A DNA stretch of 64,000 nucleotides, taken from positions 62,001 through 126,000 of the forward strand of contig NZ_RXOE01000006.1 of the NCBI RefSeq assembly GCF_003965815.1, written 5' to 3'. The notes under the pieces were generated by a model, which had not been told where the DNA came from, searched no databases, and was given only the letters and a program-made list of their open reading frames with translations. This document shows, piece by piece, positions 48,795 to 57,420 of the stretch. The DNA is from Variovorax gossypii. Lineage in GTDB: Bacteria > Pseudomonadota > Gammaproteobacteria > Burkholderiales > Burkholderiaceae_C. A program made the translations under genes and the position numbers. Numbering within the stretch: the first letter of the stretch is position 1; the number at the start of each line of letters is the position of its first letter.

Positions 48795-50213
48795 ATGAAC
48801 CGCATCGACCCACTCATGAACGAACGACACGTCATCGACCACCTCGACGCCCGCCAGCCGGAGATCGTGGACTGGCTCAAGGCATTCCTGCGCATTCCGA
48901 GCGTGAGCGCCGACCCGTCCTTCGCGCCGCACATGCACGAGGCGCGGCGCTTCCTCCTCGAGCGGCTGCAGCGGATCGGCCTGTCCGGCGTGCGCCTGCT
49001 CGACGGCGGCGGCGAGCCCGCCGTTTACGGCGAATGGAACGGCGCGCCCGGCCAGCCCACGCTGATGGTGTACGGCCACTACGACGTGCAGCCGGCCGAT
49101 CCCCTCGACCAGTGGCACACGCCGCCGTTCGAGCCGACGGAGGTGGGCGGCCGTCTCTACGGGCGCGGCACTTCCGACGTGAAGGGCTCGACCGCGATCG
49201 CGCTCGAGGTGATCGCCTCGTTCCTCGCGGTGCAGGGACGCTGCCCGGTGAACATCAAGGTGTTCCTCGAAGGCGAGGAGGAAACGGGCAGCCCGTCGCT
49301 GCGAACCATCGTCGAACGCCACCGCGCGCTGCTTCAGGCCGACGCGGTGCTGTCCGCCGACGGCGGGCGGGCGAGCGCGGACGTGCCGACGATCAACACC
49401 GGCGCCCGTGGCAACGCGCAGCTGGAGGTGCGGCTGCGCACCGCGCACAAGGACCTGCATTCGGGCCGCTACGGCGGCGGCGTCCGCAATGCGCTGCACG
49501 AGATGGCGCGGCTGGTCGCGTCGCTGCACCACCCCGATGGCGGCGTTGCGGTCAAAGGCTTCCATGACGGCGCCGCGTCGCCCACGGAAAGACAGCGCGC
49601 AGACACCGCTGCGTTCCCGTACGACGAGGCCGCGTTCTTCTCGGACGTCGGCGGCAGCGCGCACGGAGAGCCCGGCTACACCGCGCGCGAACGCATCACG
49701 CTGCGTCCCGCGCTCGACGTCAACGGCCTGTGGGGCGGCTACACAGGCGGCGGCGGCAAGACCATCGTGCCCTGCGAGGCGCAGGCCAAGCTCACCACGC
49801 GCGTCGTCGCGGGGCAGGACCCGCGCGCCGTGATCCACGCGGTGCTGCACCACCTGCAGCGGCACTGCCCGCCGGGCTGCACGCTCGACGTGGTGGCAAT
49901 GAACGACGGCTCGCCCGCCTCCACCCTCGCGCCGCACCATCCGCTGGTGAGCGCGGCCGAGGCTGTACTGGAGCGCGAGAGCGGCCTGCGCCCCATCCAC
50001 GTGCGGCTAGGCGCCAGCGTGCCGGTGACGGCGATCTTCAAGGAGATGCTGGGCATCGACACGCTGATGTTCGGCTTCAACCTGCCCGACGAAGACGTGC
50101 ATGCGCCGAACGAGTTCTTCAGGCTGGCGTCGATCCGGCAAGGGACGCGGGCGTGGACGCTGCTTCTCGCGGAACTGGCGAAGCATCCGCCTGCGTCTTT
50201 TCACGTCGGCTGA
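48795..50213 (+). CDS. M20 family dipeptidase/carboxypeptidase
   Basis: A 472-aa metallopeptidase of the M20 family (dipeptidase type) with motifs VYGHYDVQPADPLDQWHTPP, GRGTSDVKGSTAIALEVIAS and EGEEETGSPSL. The ATG at 48795 starts MNRIDPLMNERHVIDHLDAR. It shares the operon with the esterase and Bug receptor, so it may act on an amide released after ester cleavage. It converges on the DEAD-box gene with 19 bp between stops. Confidence 0.85.
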   Translation: MNRIDPLMNERHVIDHLDARQPEIVDWLKAFLRIPSVSADPSFAPHMHEARRFLLERLQRIGLSGVRLLDGGGEPAVYGEWNGAPGQPTLMVYGHYDVQPADPLDQWHTPPFEPTEVGGRLYGRGTSDVKGSTAIALEVIASFLAVQGRCPVNIKVFLEGEEETGSPSLRTIVERHRALLQADAVLSADGGRASADVPTINTGARGNAQLEVRLRTAHKDLHSGRYGGGVRNALHEMARLVASLHHPDGGVAVKGFHDGAASPTERQRADTAAFPYDEAAFFSDVGGSAHGEPGYTARERITLRPALDVNGLWGGYTGGGGKTIVPCEAQAKLTTRVVAGQDPRAVIHAVLHHLQRHCPPGCTLDVVAMNDGSPASTLAPHHPLVSAAEAVLERESGLRPIHVRLGASVPVTAIFKEMLGIDTLMFGFNLPDEDVHAPNEFFRLASIRQGTRAWTLLLAELAKHPPASFHVG

Positions 50214-50232
50214 CGCCCGGCGAAGGATTTCT

Positions 50233-51504
50233 TCAGGGCTCTTCGCCCTCGCGCGGCCGCGCTGCCTTCGCAGCCGCCGCCCGCAGCTTGTCCTTCTTGC
50301 TCGGCCGCTTGCCCTTGATGCCCCCCGTGCCCGACGCGTCGACCAGCGGCGGCGCCACCTCCACCGGCTCGAAGCCCTCGACTCGCTCGCGCGGCAGCTT
50401 CAGGCCGTGGCGTTTCTCGATCACCCTGAAGTGGGCCTCCGTCGATGCGCTCACGAAGCTGATGGCCAGGCCGCTCTCGCCGGCGCGGCCGGTGCGGCCG
50501 ATGCGGTGGATGTAGTCGGCGGGCGAGCGCGGCAGGTCGTAGTTGATGACCACGGGCAGCTGGGCGATGTCGATGCCGCGCGCCGCGAGGTCGGTGGCGA
50601 TCACCACGTCCCAGCGGCTCTGCTTGAACTGCGAGAGGATGTCGGTGCGCGTGCGCTGCGCGATGTCGCCGTGGAAGGGCACGGCGTAGATGCCGTTCCT
50701 GTAGAGCTTCTCGGCCACGGTCTGTGCGGCGTGCTGCGTGGCGACGAAGACCAGTACGCGGCCCCATTCGTCCTCGTGCTGCTTCAGCAGGTGGCGCAGC
50801 AGCTGGGTGCGGCGGCCGGGGTCGACCTCGATCACGCGCTGCACGATGTCGGGCGCGGTGCCGGGTTCGCCCTGCACGTCGACTACCGCCGGGTCTTGCA
50901 GCATGCCGTCGGCCAGCGCCTGGATGGCACCCGGGAAGGTGGCCGAGAACAGCAGGTTCTGGCGCCGCTTCGGCAGCAGTTCGAGGATGCGGCCGAGTTC
51001 GTCGGCGAAGCCCAGGTCGAACAGGCGGTCGGCCTCGTCGAGCACGAGCATGGCCACGCCGTCGAGCTTCAGCGCGTTGTGGTCCGCCAGGTCGAGCAGC
51101 CGGCCCGGCGTGGCGACGACGATGTCGGCGCCGCCGCGCAGGCTCATCATCTGCGGGTTGATCGACACGCCGCCGAATGCGACGACGATCTTCGGGCGTT
51201 CGGGCAGGTCCTGGGCCAGGTCGTGCATGGTCTCGCCGACCTGGGCCGCGAGTTCGCGCGTGGGAACGAGCACCAGGGCGCGCACGCGGCGCGCGCCGCG
51301 AGGCCGGTCGGCCCCCAGGCGCTGCAGCAGCGGCAGGGAGAATGCGGCGGTCTTTCCGGAACCGGTCTGCGCCGAGCCCCGCACGTCGCGGCCTTGCAGA
51401 ATCGCGGGAATGGCCGCGGCCTGGATGGCGGTCGGCGCGGCATAGCCGCGGCGGGCGGCGGCCTGCACGAGCGCGGGGGACAGACCCAGTGAGTCGAATG
51501 GCAT
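50233..51504 (-). CDS. DEAD-box RNA helicase (RhlE-like)
   Basis: A 423-aa helicase with all core motifs: Q-motif in AAPTAIQAAAIPAI, motif I AQTGSGKT (Lys51), PTRELA, DEAD, SAT, RGID and HRIGRTGR. The C-terminus is short, basic and lysine-rich (GIKGKRPSKKDKL), like RhlE. It unwinds RNA in ribosome assembly or RNA decay. The ATG at 51504 is preferred to an in-frame TTG at 51525. It is divergent from the SUI1 gene. Confidence 0.9.
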   Translation of the reverse strand: MPFDSLGLSPALVQAAARRGYAAPTAIQAAAIPAILQGRDVRGSAQTGSGKTAAFSLPLLQRLGADRPRGARRVRALVLVPTRELAAQVGETMHDLAQDLPERPKIVVAFGGVSINPQMMSLRGGADIVVATPGRLLDLADHNALKLDGVAMLVLDEADRLFDLGFADELGRILELLPKRRQNLLFSATFPGAIQALADGMLQDPAVVDVQGEPGTAPDIVQRVIEVDPGRRTQLLRHLLKQHEDEWGRVLVFVATQHAAQTVAEKLYRNGIYAVPFHGDIAQRTRTDILSQFKQSRWDVVIATDLAARGIDIAQLPVVINYDLPRSPADYIHRIGRTGRAGESGLAISFVSASTEAHFRVIEKRHGLKLPRERVEGFEPVEVAPPLVDASGTGGIKGKRPSKKDKLRAAAAKAARPREGEEP

Positions 51505-51566
51505 GTGAGCGGACAGAAGGATCAACCCCAGGGTAGATGGATGGACAGAGAAGAGAGACGTATCGG

Positions 51567-51962
51567 ATGTCGACGATGAAACAGCAGCAGCGCAGCAATC
51601 AGTCCGGCGGCACGCTGGTGTATTCCACCGAGGCGGGCGGCCGCATGTGCCCCGGCTGCGGGGAGCCCGTGGCCCGATGCCGCTGCAAGGAGCTCGCTAG
51701 CCAGGCCCGCGCGCCGGCCACCGACGGCATTGTGCGTGTATCCCACGAGACCAAGGGCAGAAAAGGCAAGGGCGTGACGGTGGTCAAGGGCGTTGCGCTC
51801 GACGCGGCGGCGCTGCTGACGCTGGGAAAGCAGCTGAAGACGGCCTGCGGCTCGGGCGGCACGGTGAAGGACGGCACCATCGAGATCCAGGGCGACCACC
51901 GCGAGACGGTGATCGCCGCGCTCTCGAAGCTGGGCCACACGGTCAAGCGCGCGGGAGGCTGA
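51567..51962 (+). CDS. SUI1-family translation initiation factor (YciH-like)
   Basis: A 131-aa SUI1/eIF1 protein. The fold part is KGRKGKGVTVVKGVALDAAA, then TACGSGGTVKDGTIEIQGDH. It also carries an N-terminal Cys-rich CPGCGEPVARCRC cluster (Cys28, 31, 38, 40) that may bind zinc, as in other betaproteobacterial homologues. It should influence start-codon selection. It is 8 nt before the DUF3820 gene, probably one operon. The start at 51567 is chosen because GAGAGA precedes it. Confidence 0.85.
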   Translation: MSTMKQQQRSNQSGGTLVYSTEAGGRMCPGCGEPVARCRCKELASQARAPATDGIVRVSHETKGRKGKGVTVVKGVALDAAALLTLGKQLKTACGSGGTVKDGTIEIQGDHRETVIAALSKLGHTVKRAGG

Positions 51963-51969
51963 GCAGAAG

Positions 51970-52206
51970 ATGAATCCCGAAGACCTCCAGCGGCTGGTGA
52001 CGCTCGAAATGCCCTTCGGCAAGTACAAGGGCACGCTGATTGCCGATTTGCCCGGCAATTACCTGAGCTGGTTTGCACGCGAGGGTTTTCCCTCGGGAGA
52101 AATCGGCAGATTGCTCGCGTTGATGCATGAAATAGACCACAACGGGCTTTCCGGCCTGCTGAAACCGTTGCGAAACCGCCCTTCAGGCCCGGGAGTTACC
52201 CGATGA
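51970..52206 (+). CDS. DUF3820 small protein
   Basis: A 78-aa protein with the DUF3820 pattern: MPFGKYKGTLIADLPGNYL, then SWFAREGFPSGEIGRLLALM. The family is annotated as a putative quorum-sensing-regulated virulence factor in some strains, but its function is unknown. It sits 8 nt after the SUI1 gene. Downstream is the 190-nt leader of the RRM gene. Confidence 0.85.
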   Translation: MNPEDLQRLVTLEMPFGKYKGTLIADLPGNYLSWFAREGFPSGEIGRLLALMHEIDHNGLSGLLKPLRNRPSGPGVTR

Positions 52207-52397
52207 AGCACGATTTCGCCGCAATTTTTGCAAATCGGGCCGGATAATCCCTGCTACGTGTCAGTGGGCCCCCGCGGCTCCCGTGCACGTAATTCGGTGA
52301 TCGGTCAGTTTCGCGCCACAGCGCAGTTCTTGTTTGTTGTGATTCTGGGACTCCATCGCTTTTTGTTTTTTTGTTGGTTTGAATCAGGAGTCCCTTG
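52207..52397 (+). promoter_or_regulatory. Long structured leader of the RRM protein gene
   Basis: A 190-nt gap rich in T-tracts. GGGACTCC at 52347-52354 is an exact complement of GGAGTCCC at 52387-52394, which contains the Shine-Dalgarno of the RRM gene. GATTC (52341-52345) also pairs with GAATC (52381-52385). Both pairings together would make a pseudoknot; alone, the first would hide the ribosome site. The leader therefore looks suited to temperature or protein control. Confidence 0.55.
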
Positions 52398-52814
52398 ATG
52401 GGCAAGAAACTTTACGTGGGCAATCTCGCCTACTCGGTCCGTGACAACGATCTCGAGCAAGCCTTCGGCGAATTCGGCTCGATCGTCAGCGCAAAGGTCA
52501 TGATGGAACGTGACACCGGCCGTTCGAAGGGCTTCGGCTTTGTCGAAATGGGCACGGATGCCGAAGCACTCGCAGCCATCGAAGCCATGAACGGCCAGCC
52601 CCTGCAGGGCCGCGCCCTGACGGTGAACGAAGCCCGTCCGATGGAAGCCCGTCCCCCCCGCAGCGGTGGCGGCGGCTACGGTGGTGGTGGTGGCGGCGGC
52701 TACGGTGGCGGCGGCCGCAGCGGTGGTGGCGGCTACGGCGGCGACCGCAGCGGCGGCGGCGGTTACGGTGGCGGCGGTGGTGGCTACGGCGGCGGTGGCC
52801 GCGGCGGCTACTGA
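52398..52814 (+). CDS. RNA-recognition-motif protein with glycine-rich tail
   Basis: A 138-aa RNA-binding protein. One RRM spans residues 1-80, with RNP2 LYVGNL and RNP1 KGFGFVEM. Residues 90-138 are glycine- and tyrosine-rich (GGGGYGGGGRSGG-type repeats), like cyanobacterial and betaproteobacterial cold-inducible Rbp proteins. It binds RNA and may act as an RNA chaperone. AGGAG (52386-52390) precedes the ATG at 52398, and a strong terminator follows. Confidence 0.92.
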   Translation: MGKKLYVGNLAYSVRDNDLEQAFGEFGSIVSAKVMMERDTGRSKGFGFVEMGTDAEALAAIEAMNGQPLQGRALTVNEARPMEARPPRSGGGGYGGGGGGGYGGGGRSGGGGYGGDRSGGGGYGGGGGGYGGGGRGGY

Positions 52815-52855
52815 GCCCTCCCCCTCCTGCCTCCAGGGCCTTCGGGCCCTTGAAT

Positions 52856-52884
52856 GAAAAAAGCTCCTTCGGGAGCTTTTTTTA
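52856..52884 (+). terminator. Intrinsic terminator after the RRM gene
   Basis: AGCTCC/GGAGCT forms a perfect stem with a TTCG loop at 52862-52877, followed by seven Ts. A second stem AGGGCC/GGCCCT with a TTCG loop precedes it at about 52835-52850. This is a textbook rho-independent terminator. Confidence 0.9.
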
Positions 52885-53011
52885 TTGGGGAAAACGCCCG
52901 AACCGGGAAGAACCCTTGCCCTGCGGTACGCATTTGTTCGTACCGCGCTGGTCAGCCAACGGTCAGCCCCGCGGATCGACCCTCATTCCTCCATAACAAG
53001 AGGAGCGAGAC

Positions 53012-53500
53012 ATGCGGATAAAGAGTCAGGCGGACTTCTTTTCAGGAGTCATGTTCACCACCGTGGGCGGCGCCTTCGCCATCGGCGCCACCACCTACAC
53101 CATCGGCGACGGCGCCCGCATGGGGCCGGGCTACTTCCCGCTGATGCTGGGCATCCTGCTGGCGGTACTGGGCGCGATCATCATGTTCCAGGCGATGGTG
53201 GTCGAGACCAACGACGGCGACCCCATCGGCAAGTGGGCCTGGAAGCCGCTGGCCTTCGTGCTCGGCGCGAACCTGGCCTTCGGCGTGCTGCTGGGCGGAC
53301 TGCCCAGCATCGGGCTGCCGGCCATGGGGATGATCATCGCAATCTACGCGCTCACGATCATCTCGAGCATGGCGGGCGAGCACTTCAAGCTGCGCGACGT
53401 GCTGATCCTCGCGACCATCCTGGCGGCCGGCAGCTACGTGGCGTTCATCTGGGCGCTGAAGCTGCAGATCCAGGTGTGGCCCACCTTCATCTCGGGCTGA
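53012..53500 (+). CDS. tctB: Tripartite tricarboxylate transporter, TctB subunit
   Basis: A 162-aa membrane protein with about four hydrophobic helices, starting MRIKSQADFFSGVMFTTVGG. The TIGDGARMGPGYFPLMLGIL motif is diagnostic for TctB. It partners the large permease TctA encoded 13 nt downstream. No TctC receptor gene is adjacent, so the pair may serve one of the orphan Bug receptors seen elsewhere. AGAGGAG lies 9 nt upstream. Confidence 0.9.
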   Translation: MRIKSQADFFSGVMFTTVGGAFAIGATTYTIGDGARMGPGYFPLMLGILLAVLGAIIMFQAMVVETNDGDPIGKWAWKPLAFVLGANLAFGVLLGGLPSIGLPAMGMIIAIYALTIISSMAGEHFKLRDVLILATILAAGSYVAFIWALKLQIQVWPTFISG

Positions 53501-53513
53501 GGAGCACACCGCC

Positions 53514-55025
53514 ATGGAACTCTTCCACAACCTCGCGACCGGCTTCGGCGTCGCGTTCACCTTCACCAACCTGCTGTACTGCCTGATCGGCTGCATCCTG
53601 GGCACGCTGATCGGCGTGCTGCCGGGCATCGGCCCGGTCGCGACCATCGCGATGCTGCTGCCGGCTACCTACGCGCTGCCGCCGGTTTCGGCGCTGATCA
53701 TGCTGGCGGGCATCTACTACGGCGCGCAGTACGGCGGCTCCACCACGGCCATCCTGGTGAACCTGCCGGGCGAGTCGTCCTCGGTGGTCACCTGCATCGA
53801 CGGCTACCAGATGGCAAGGCAGGGCCGCGCAGGCCCGGCCCTGGCCGCCGCCGGCCTGGGCTCGTTCTTCGCGGGCTGCGTGGGCACGCTGATCCTGGCC
53901 GCCTTCGCGCCTCCGCTGACCGAGCTGGCCTTCAAGTTCGGCCCCGCCGAGTATTTCTCGCTGATGGTGCTGGGCCTGATCGGCGCAGTGGTGCTGGCCT
54001 CGGGCTCGCTGCTGAAGGCGGTGGCGATGATCGTGCTGGGCCTGCTGCTGGGCATCGTCGGCACCGACGTCAACTCGGGCGTGGCGCGCTACAGCTTCGA
54101 CATTCCCGAGCTCACCGACGGCATCGGCTTCGTGGTCATCGCCATGGGCGTGTTCGGCTACGGCGAGATCATCGGCAACCTCTCGCAACCCGACGACGAG
54201 CGCGAGGTGTTCACGCACAAGGTCAAGGGCCTGTGGCCCACCAAGGACGACTTCAAGCGCATGCTGCCCGCGGTGCTGCGCGGCACCACGCTGGGCTCCG
54301 CGCTGGGCATCCTGCCCGGCGGCGGGGCGCTGCTGGCCTCGTTCGCCTCGTATGCGCTGGAAAAGAAGATCAAGATGCGCCCCGGCGAAGTGCCCTTCGG
54401 CAAGGGCAACATCCGCGGCGTGGCCTCGCCCGAGTCGGCCAACAACGCCGGCGCCCAGACCTCCTTCATCCCGCTGCTGACGCTGGGCATCCCGCCCAAT
54501 GCCGTGATGGCGCTGATGGTGGGCGCGATGACCATCCACAACATCCAGCCCGGCCCGCAGGTGATGACCAGCAACCCCGAGCTCTTCTGGGGCCTGATCG
54601 CCTCGATGTGGATCGGCAACGCGATGCTCATCATCCTGAACCTGCCGCTGATCGGCATGTGGATCAAGCTGCTGACGGTGCCCTACAAGTTCCTGTTCCC
54701 GGCCATCGTCCTGTTCTGCGCGATCGGCGTGTACTCGACCAACAACAACACCTTCGACGTGTGGATGGTGGCGGCCTTCGGCTTCATCGGCTACCTGTTC
54801 ATCAAGCTGCGCACCGAGCCCGCGCCGCTGCTGCTGGGCTTCATCCTGGGGCCGATGATGGAAGAGAACCTGCGCCGGGCGCTGCTGCTGTCGCGCGGCG
54901 CATGGAGCGTGTTCGTCACACGGCCGCTGTCGGCGGGGCTGCTGATCGCGGCGGTGCTGCTGCTGGGCATCGTGCTTCTCCCTGCCATCAAGGCCAAGCG
55001 CGAAGAGGCTTTTGTAGAGGACTGA
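53514..55025 (+). CDS. tctA: Tripartite tricarboxylate transporter, TctA permease
   Basis: A 503-aa permease with 11-12 transmembrane helices. The conserved segments IGVLPGIGPVATIAMLLPAT, YYGAQYGGSTTAILVNLPGE and ILPGGGALLASFASYALEKK are present. It transports a carboxylate in symport with protons or sodium. It is 13 nt after tctB and converges with the chromate transporter gene with 3 nt between stops. The ligand is unknown. Confidence 0.92.
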   Translation: MELFHNLATGFGVAFTFTNLLYCLIGCILGTLIGVLPGIGPVATIAMLLPATYALPPVSALIMLAGIYYGAQYGGSTTAILVNLPGESSSVVTCIDGYQMARQGRAGPALAAAGLGSFFAGCVGTLILAAFAPPLTELAFKFGPAEYFSLMVLGLIGAVVLASGSLLKAVAMIVLGLLLGIVGTDVNSGVARYSFDIPELTDGIGFVVIAMGVFGYGEIIGNLSQPDDEREVFTHKVKGLWPTKDDFKRMLPAVLRGTTLGSALGILPGGGALLASFASYALEKKIKMRPGEVPFGKGNIRGVASPESANNAGAQTSFIPLLTLGIPPNAVMALMVGAMTIHNIQPGPQVMTSNPELFWGLIASMWIGNAMLIILNLPLIGMWIKLLTVPYKFLFPAIVLFCAIGVYSTNNNTFDVWMVAAFGFIGYLFIKLRTEPAPLLLGFILGPMMEENLRRALLLSRGAWSVFVTRPLSAGLLIAAVLLLGIVLLPAIKAKREEAFVED

Positions 55026-55028
55026 GCC

Positions 55029-56399
55029 TCAGCGCACGAACAGTGGCAGCAGCAACAGCTGCCACGCCAGCCCCAGCAGGGCCGAGCCCAGCACCACCGG
55101 GATCACCCCGGCCTTGAAGCGGAACAGCGCCACGGCGGCGATCAGCCCGATCGCCGCCGATGCCGCGTCGAAGCCCCCTCCGGCTCCCTTTGGCCACAGC
55201 ACGTGCCAGGCGAAGAAAACCGCCAGATTGACGATCACGCCCACCACCGCCGCGGTGATGGCCGTCAGCGGAGCAGTGAGCTTCAGGTTGCCGTGCGTCG
55301 ATTCGATGAAGGGACCGCCAAGCAGGATGAACAGGAAGGACGGCAGGAAGGTGAAGAAGCTCACCACCGTCGCCGCCACCGCGCCCGCGGCGAACAGCGA
55401 GTGGGCGCCGAACAGCGCCTGGTTCCAGCCGCCGACGAAGCCCACGAAGGACACCACCATGATCAGCGGCCCCGGCGTGGTCTCGCCCAGCGCGAGGCCG
55501 TCGATCATCTGCGTGGCGCCCAGCCAGCCGTAGTGGTCGACCGCTCCCTGGAACACGTAGGGCAGCACCGCATACGCGCCGCCGAAGGTCAGCAGCGCGG
55601 CCTTGGTGAAGAACCAGCCCATCTGCGTGAGCGTGCCGTGCCAGCCGTACAGCGCGACGAGCGCGCCCATGGCGCCCAGCCACAGCGCGAGGAACACGCC
55701 CAGCACGCGCCAGAAGCGGCCCCAGCCGAAGCGCGCGTGCGCGGGCGTCGGCGTGTCGTCGTCGATGAGCGCCGGGCCGATGGCCGCAGCCCCCGCCGCG
55801 CCATGCCCGCCGCCTCCGGGCGCGAAGCGCTGCGGCGCCACGCGACTGCCGAAATAGCCGATGGCCGCCGCCGCGAGCACGATCAGCGGAAACGGCACCT
55901 GCAGCGCGAAGATCGCCACGAAGGCCGCCGCGGCGATCGCCCAGAGCCACGCGTTCTTCAGCACCCTCGAGCCGATGCGCCAGGCCGCGAACAGCACGAT
56001 GGCCGTCACCGCCGGCTTCACGCCGTACAGCAGCCCGGCCACCGCCGGCACCTGCCCGTAGGCCATGTAGACCCACGACAGCGCGATCAGGATGAAGAGC
56101 GAGGGCAGCACGAACAGCACGCCCGCCGCGATGCCGCCCCAGGTGCGGTGCATGAGCCAGCCGATGTAGGTGGCGAGCTGCTGGGCCTCGGGGCCGGGCA
56201 GCAGCATGCAATAGTTGAGGGCATGCAGGAAGCGCTTTTCCGAGATCCAGCGCCGACGCTCCACCAGCTCCTGGTGCATCAGCGCGATCTGCCCGGCCGG
56301 CCCGCCGAAGCTGATGAAGCCCAGCTTGAGCCAGTAGCCGAAGGCCTGCCAGAAGCTGACGGGGACGGGCGGCTCGGCTGGGTCTTCGGTGGGCGGCAT
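55029..56399 (-). CDS. chrA: Chromate transporter (CHR family)
   Basis: A 456-aa membrane protein made of two related halves. Signatures are FISFGGPAGQIALMHQELVE and LPGPEAQQLATYIGWLMHRT in the first half, and LTFGGAYAVLPYVFQGAVDH with LALGETTPGPLIMVVSFVGF in the second. It exports chromate in return for protons, or other anions. The start at 56399 fits the family. It is 20 nt after tauE in the same direction, so the two may be co-transcribed. Confidence 0.9.
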   Translation of the reverse strand: MPPTEDPAEPPVPVSFWQAFGYWLKLGFISFGGPAGQIALMHQELVERRRWISEKRFLHALNYCMLLPGPEAQQLATYIGWLMHRTWGGIAAGVLFVLPSLFILIALSWVYMAYGQVPAVAGLLYGVKPAVTAIVLFAAWRIGSRVLKNAWLWAIAAAAFVAIFALQVPFPLIVLAAAAIGYFGSRVAPQRFAPGGGGHGAAGAAAIGPALIDDDTPTPAHARFGWGRFWRVLGVFLALWLGAMGALVALYGWHGTLTQMGWFFTKAALLTFGGAYAVLPYVFQGAVDHYGWLGATQMIDGLALGETTPGPLIMVVSFVGFVGGWNQALFGAHSLFAAGAVAATVVSFFTFLPSFLFILLGGPFIESTHGNLKLTAPLTAITAAVVGVIVNLAVFFAWHVLWPKGAGGGFDAASAAIGLIAAVALFRFKAGVIPVVLGSALLGLAWQLLLLPLFVR

Positions 56400-56419
56400 C
56401 GGGCGACTTTCGTGTCTCG

Positions 56420-57178
56420 CTATTTCAGGAATGCGTCGTAGGCGGTCTTCAGTATCAGCGCGCTCACCACCACGATGAACACCACCCGCACGAAGCCCGC
56501 GCCGTGCTTCAGCGCAACCCTCGTGCCCAGCACGCTGCCGGCCACGTTGGCCACCGCCATCACCAGCCCGTAGTGCCACCAGACGTGACCCTTGGCCGCC
56601 AGCAGGATCAGCGCGGCGGCGTTGGTCAGGGTGTTGATGATCTTGGCCGAGGCCGAGGCGTTGAGGAAGTCGTAGCCCATCCAGCGCACGAAGAGGAACA
56701 CCAGGAAGCTCCCCGCGCCCGGCCCGAAGAAGCCGTCGTACAGCCCGATCGACAGGCCGATGGTGCAGGCGGCCAGCGTCTCGGCCCGGCCCGAGAAGCG
56801 CGGCGCGTGCATGCGGCCCATGTCCTTGCGCGCCAGCGTGTACAGCAGCACGCCCAGCAGGATCAGCGGCAGCGCCTTGCGCAGGAAGTCGCCCGGGAAC
56901 ATGGTGACGCCCCAGGCGCCCAGCATCGAGCCGGCGAAACCGAGCAGCGCGGCCGGCCAGAGCGCGCCCCAGCGCATCTGCACCCGCTGGCTGAACTGGG
57001 CGGCGGCGGCGGCCGTGCCCCAGATGGACGCACTCTTGTTGGTGCCCAGCAGGGTCGCGGGCGGTGCGCCCGGGAAAACCGCGAACAGCGCGGGCACCAG
57101 GATCAGCCCGCCCCCGCCCACGATCGAATCGACAAAACCCGCGAGCGCAGAGGCGCCCGTCACCACCAGCATTTCCAT
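56420..57178 (-). CDS. Sulfite exporter TauE/SafE family protein
   Basis: A 252-aa permease with 7-8 helices, starting MEMLVVTGASALAGFVDSIV. The opening GFVDSIVGGGGLILVPALFA and the later LYDGFFGPGAGSFLVFLFVR are typical TauE motifs. It exports sulfite or a small organosulfur compound. It is first in a leftward pair with chrA. The 5' region (57179-57553) holds the amt promoter and a minus-strand terminator, so its own promoter must lie within that gap. Confidence 0.88.
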   Translation of the reverse strand: MEMLVVTGASALAGFVDSIVGGGGLILVPALFAVFPGAPPATLLGTNKSASIWGTAAAAAQFSQRVQMRWGALWPAALLGFAGSMLGAWGVTMFPGDFLRKALPLILLGVLLYTLARKDMGRMHAPRFSGRAETLAACTIGLSIGLYDGFFGPGAGSFLVFLFVRWMGYDFLNASASAKIINTLTNAAALILLAAKGHVWWHYGLVMAVANVAGSVLGTRVALKHGAGFVRVVFIVVVSALILKTAYDAFLK

Positions 57179-57250
57179 AGGGGCTGGATTGTCTCACCTC
57201 GGTGCTATCGAAAAAGTAGCTGAAGAAGCCTGCGCCCCGTGCCTTTCGCG

Positions 57251-57282
57251 CAAATAAAAAAGGCGCCGACCAGCGGCGCCTT
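57251..57282 (-). terminator. Stranded intrinsic terminator upstream of tauE
   Basis: On the minus strand AAGGCGCC pairs with GGCGCCTT through a 7-nt loop, followed by six Ts. There is no annotated minus-strand gene upstream of it before amt (divergent), so it must end a transcript started within the gap. Confidence 0.75.
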
Positions 57283-57420
57283 CCAAAGTCGAACAGGCAT
57301 CTCGTACGGAGCCTTTGAAGATTTTTCTTGTTGCTTGGGGGGATTGTCTCCTCGGACCCTCGGCACACGAGCAGGGCCCGTTCGCGAGTGCGCAGACTTT
57401 ATGGGCACGCACCGCCTCAG
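57283..57420 (-). ncRNA. Candidate small RNA upstream of tauE
   Basis: On the minus strand, the region 5' of the terminator can fold: GAACGGGC pairs with GCCTGTTC (one G-U pair) and AAAGTC pairs with GACTTT, nested in the right order. The 5' end is unknown; a weak promoter-like TTGCAA lies near 57465-57470. Length would be 130-170 nt. It does not match a known RNA family that I can name. Confidence 0.35.

Noticed and set aside
52666..52814. Short tandem GGY/GGC repeats as a possible CRISPR or satellite
   Set aside because: The repeats encode the glycine-rich tail of the RRM protein; there are no unique spacers and the frame is maintained.
57283..57420. 6S RNA identity for the candidate small RNA
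   Set aside because: Length and a closing stem are compatible, but I could not find the central bubble with promoter-like sequence or the usual neighbouring gene, so only an unnamed candidate is reported.
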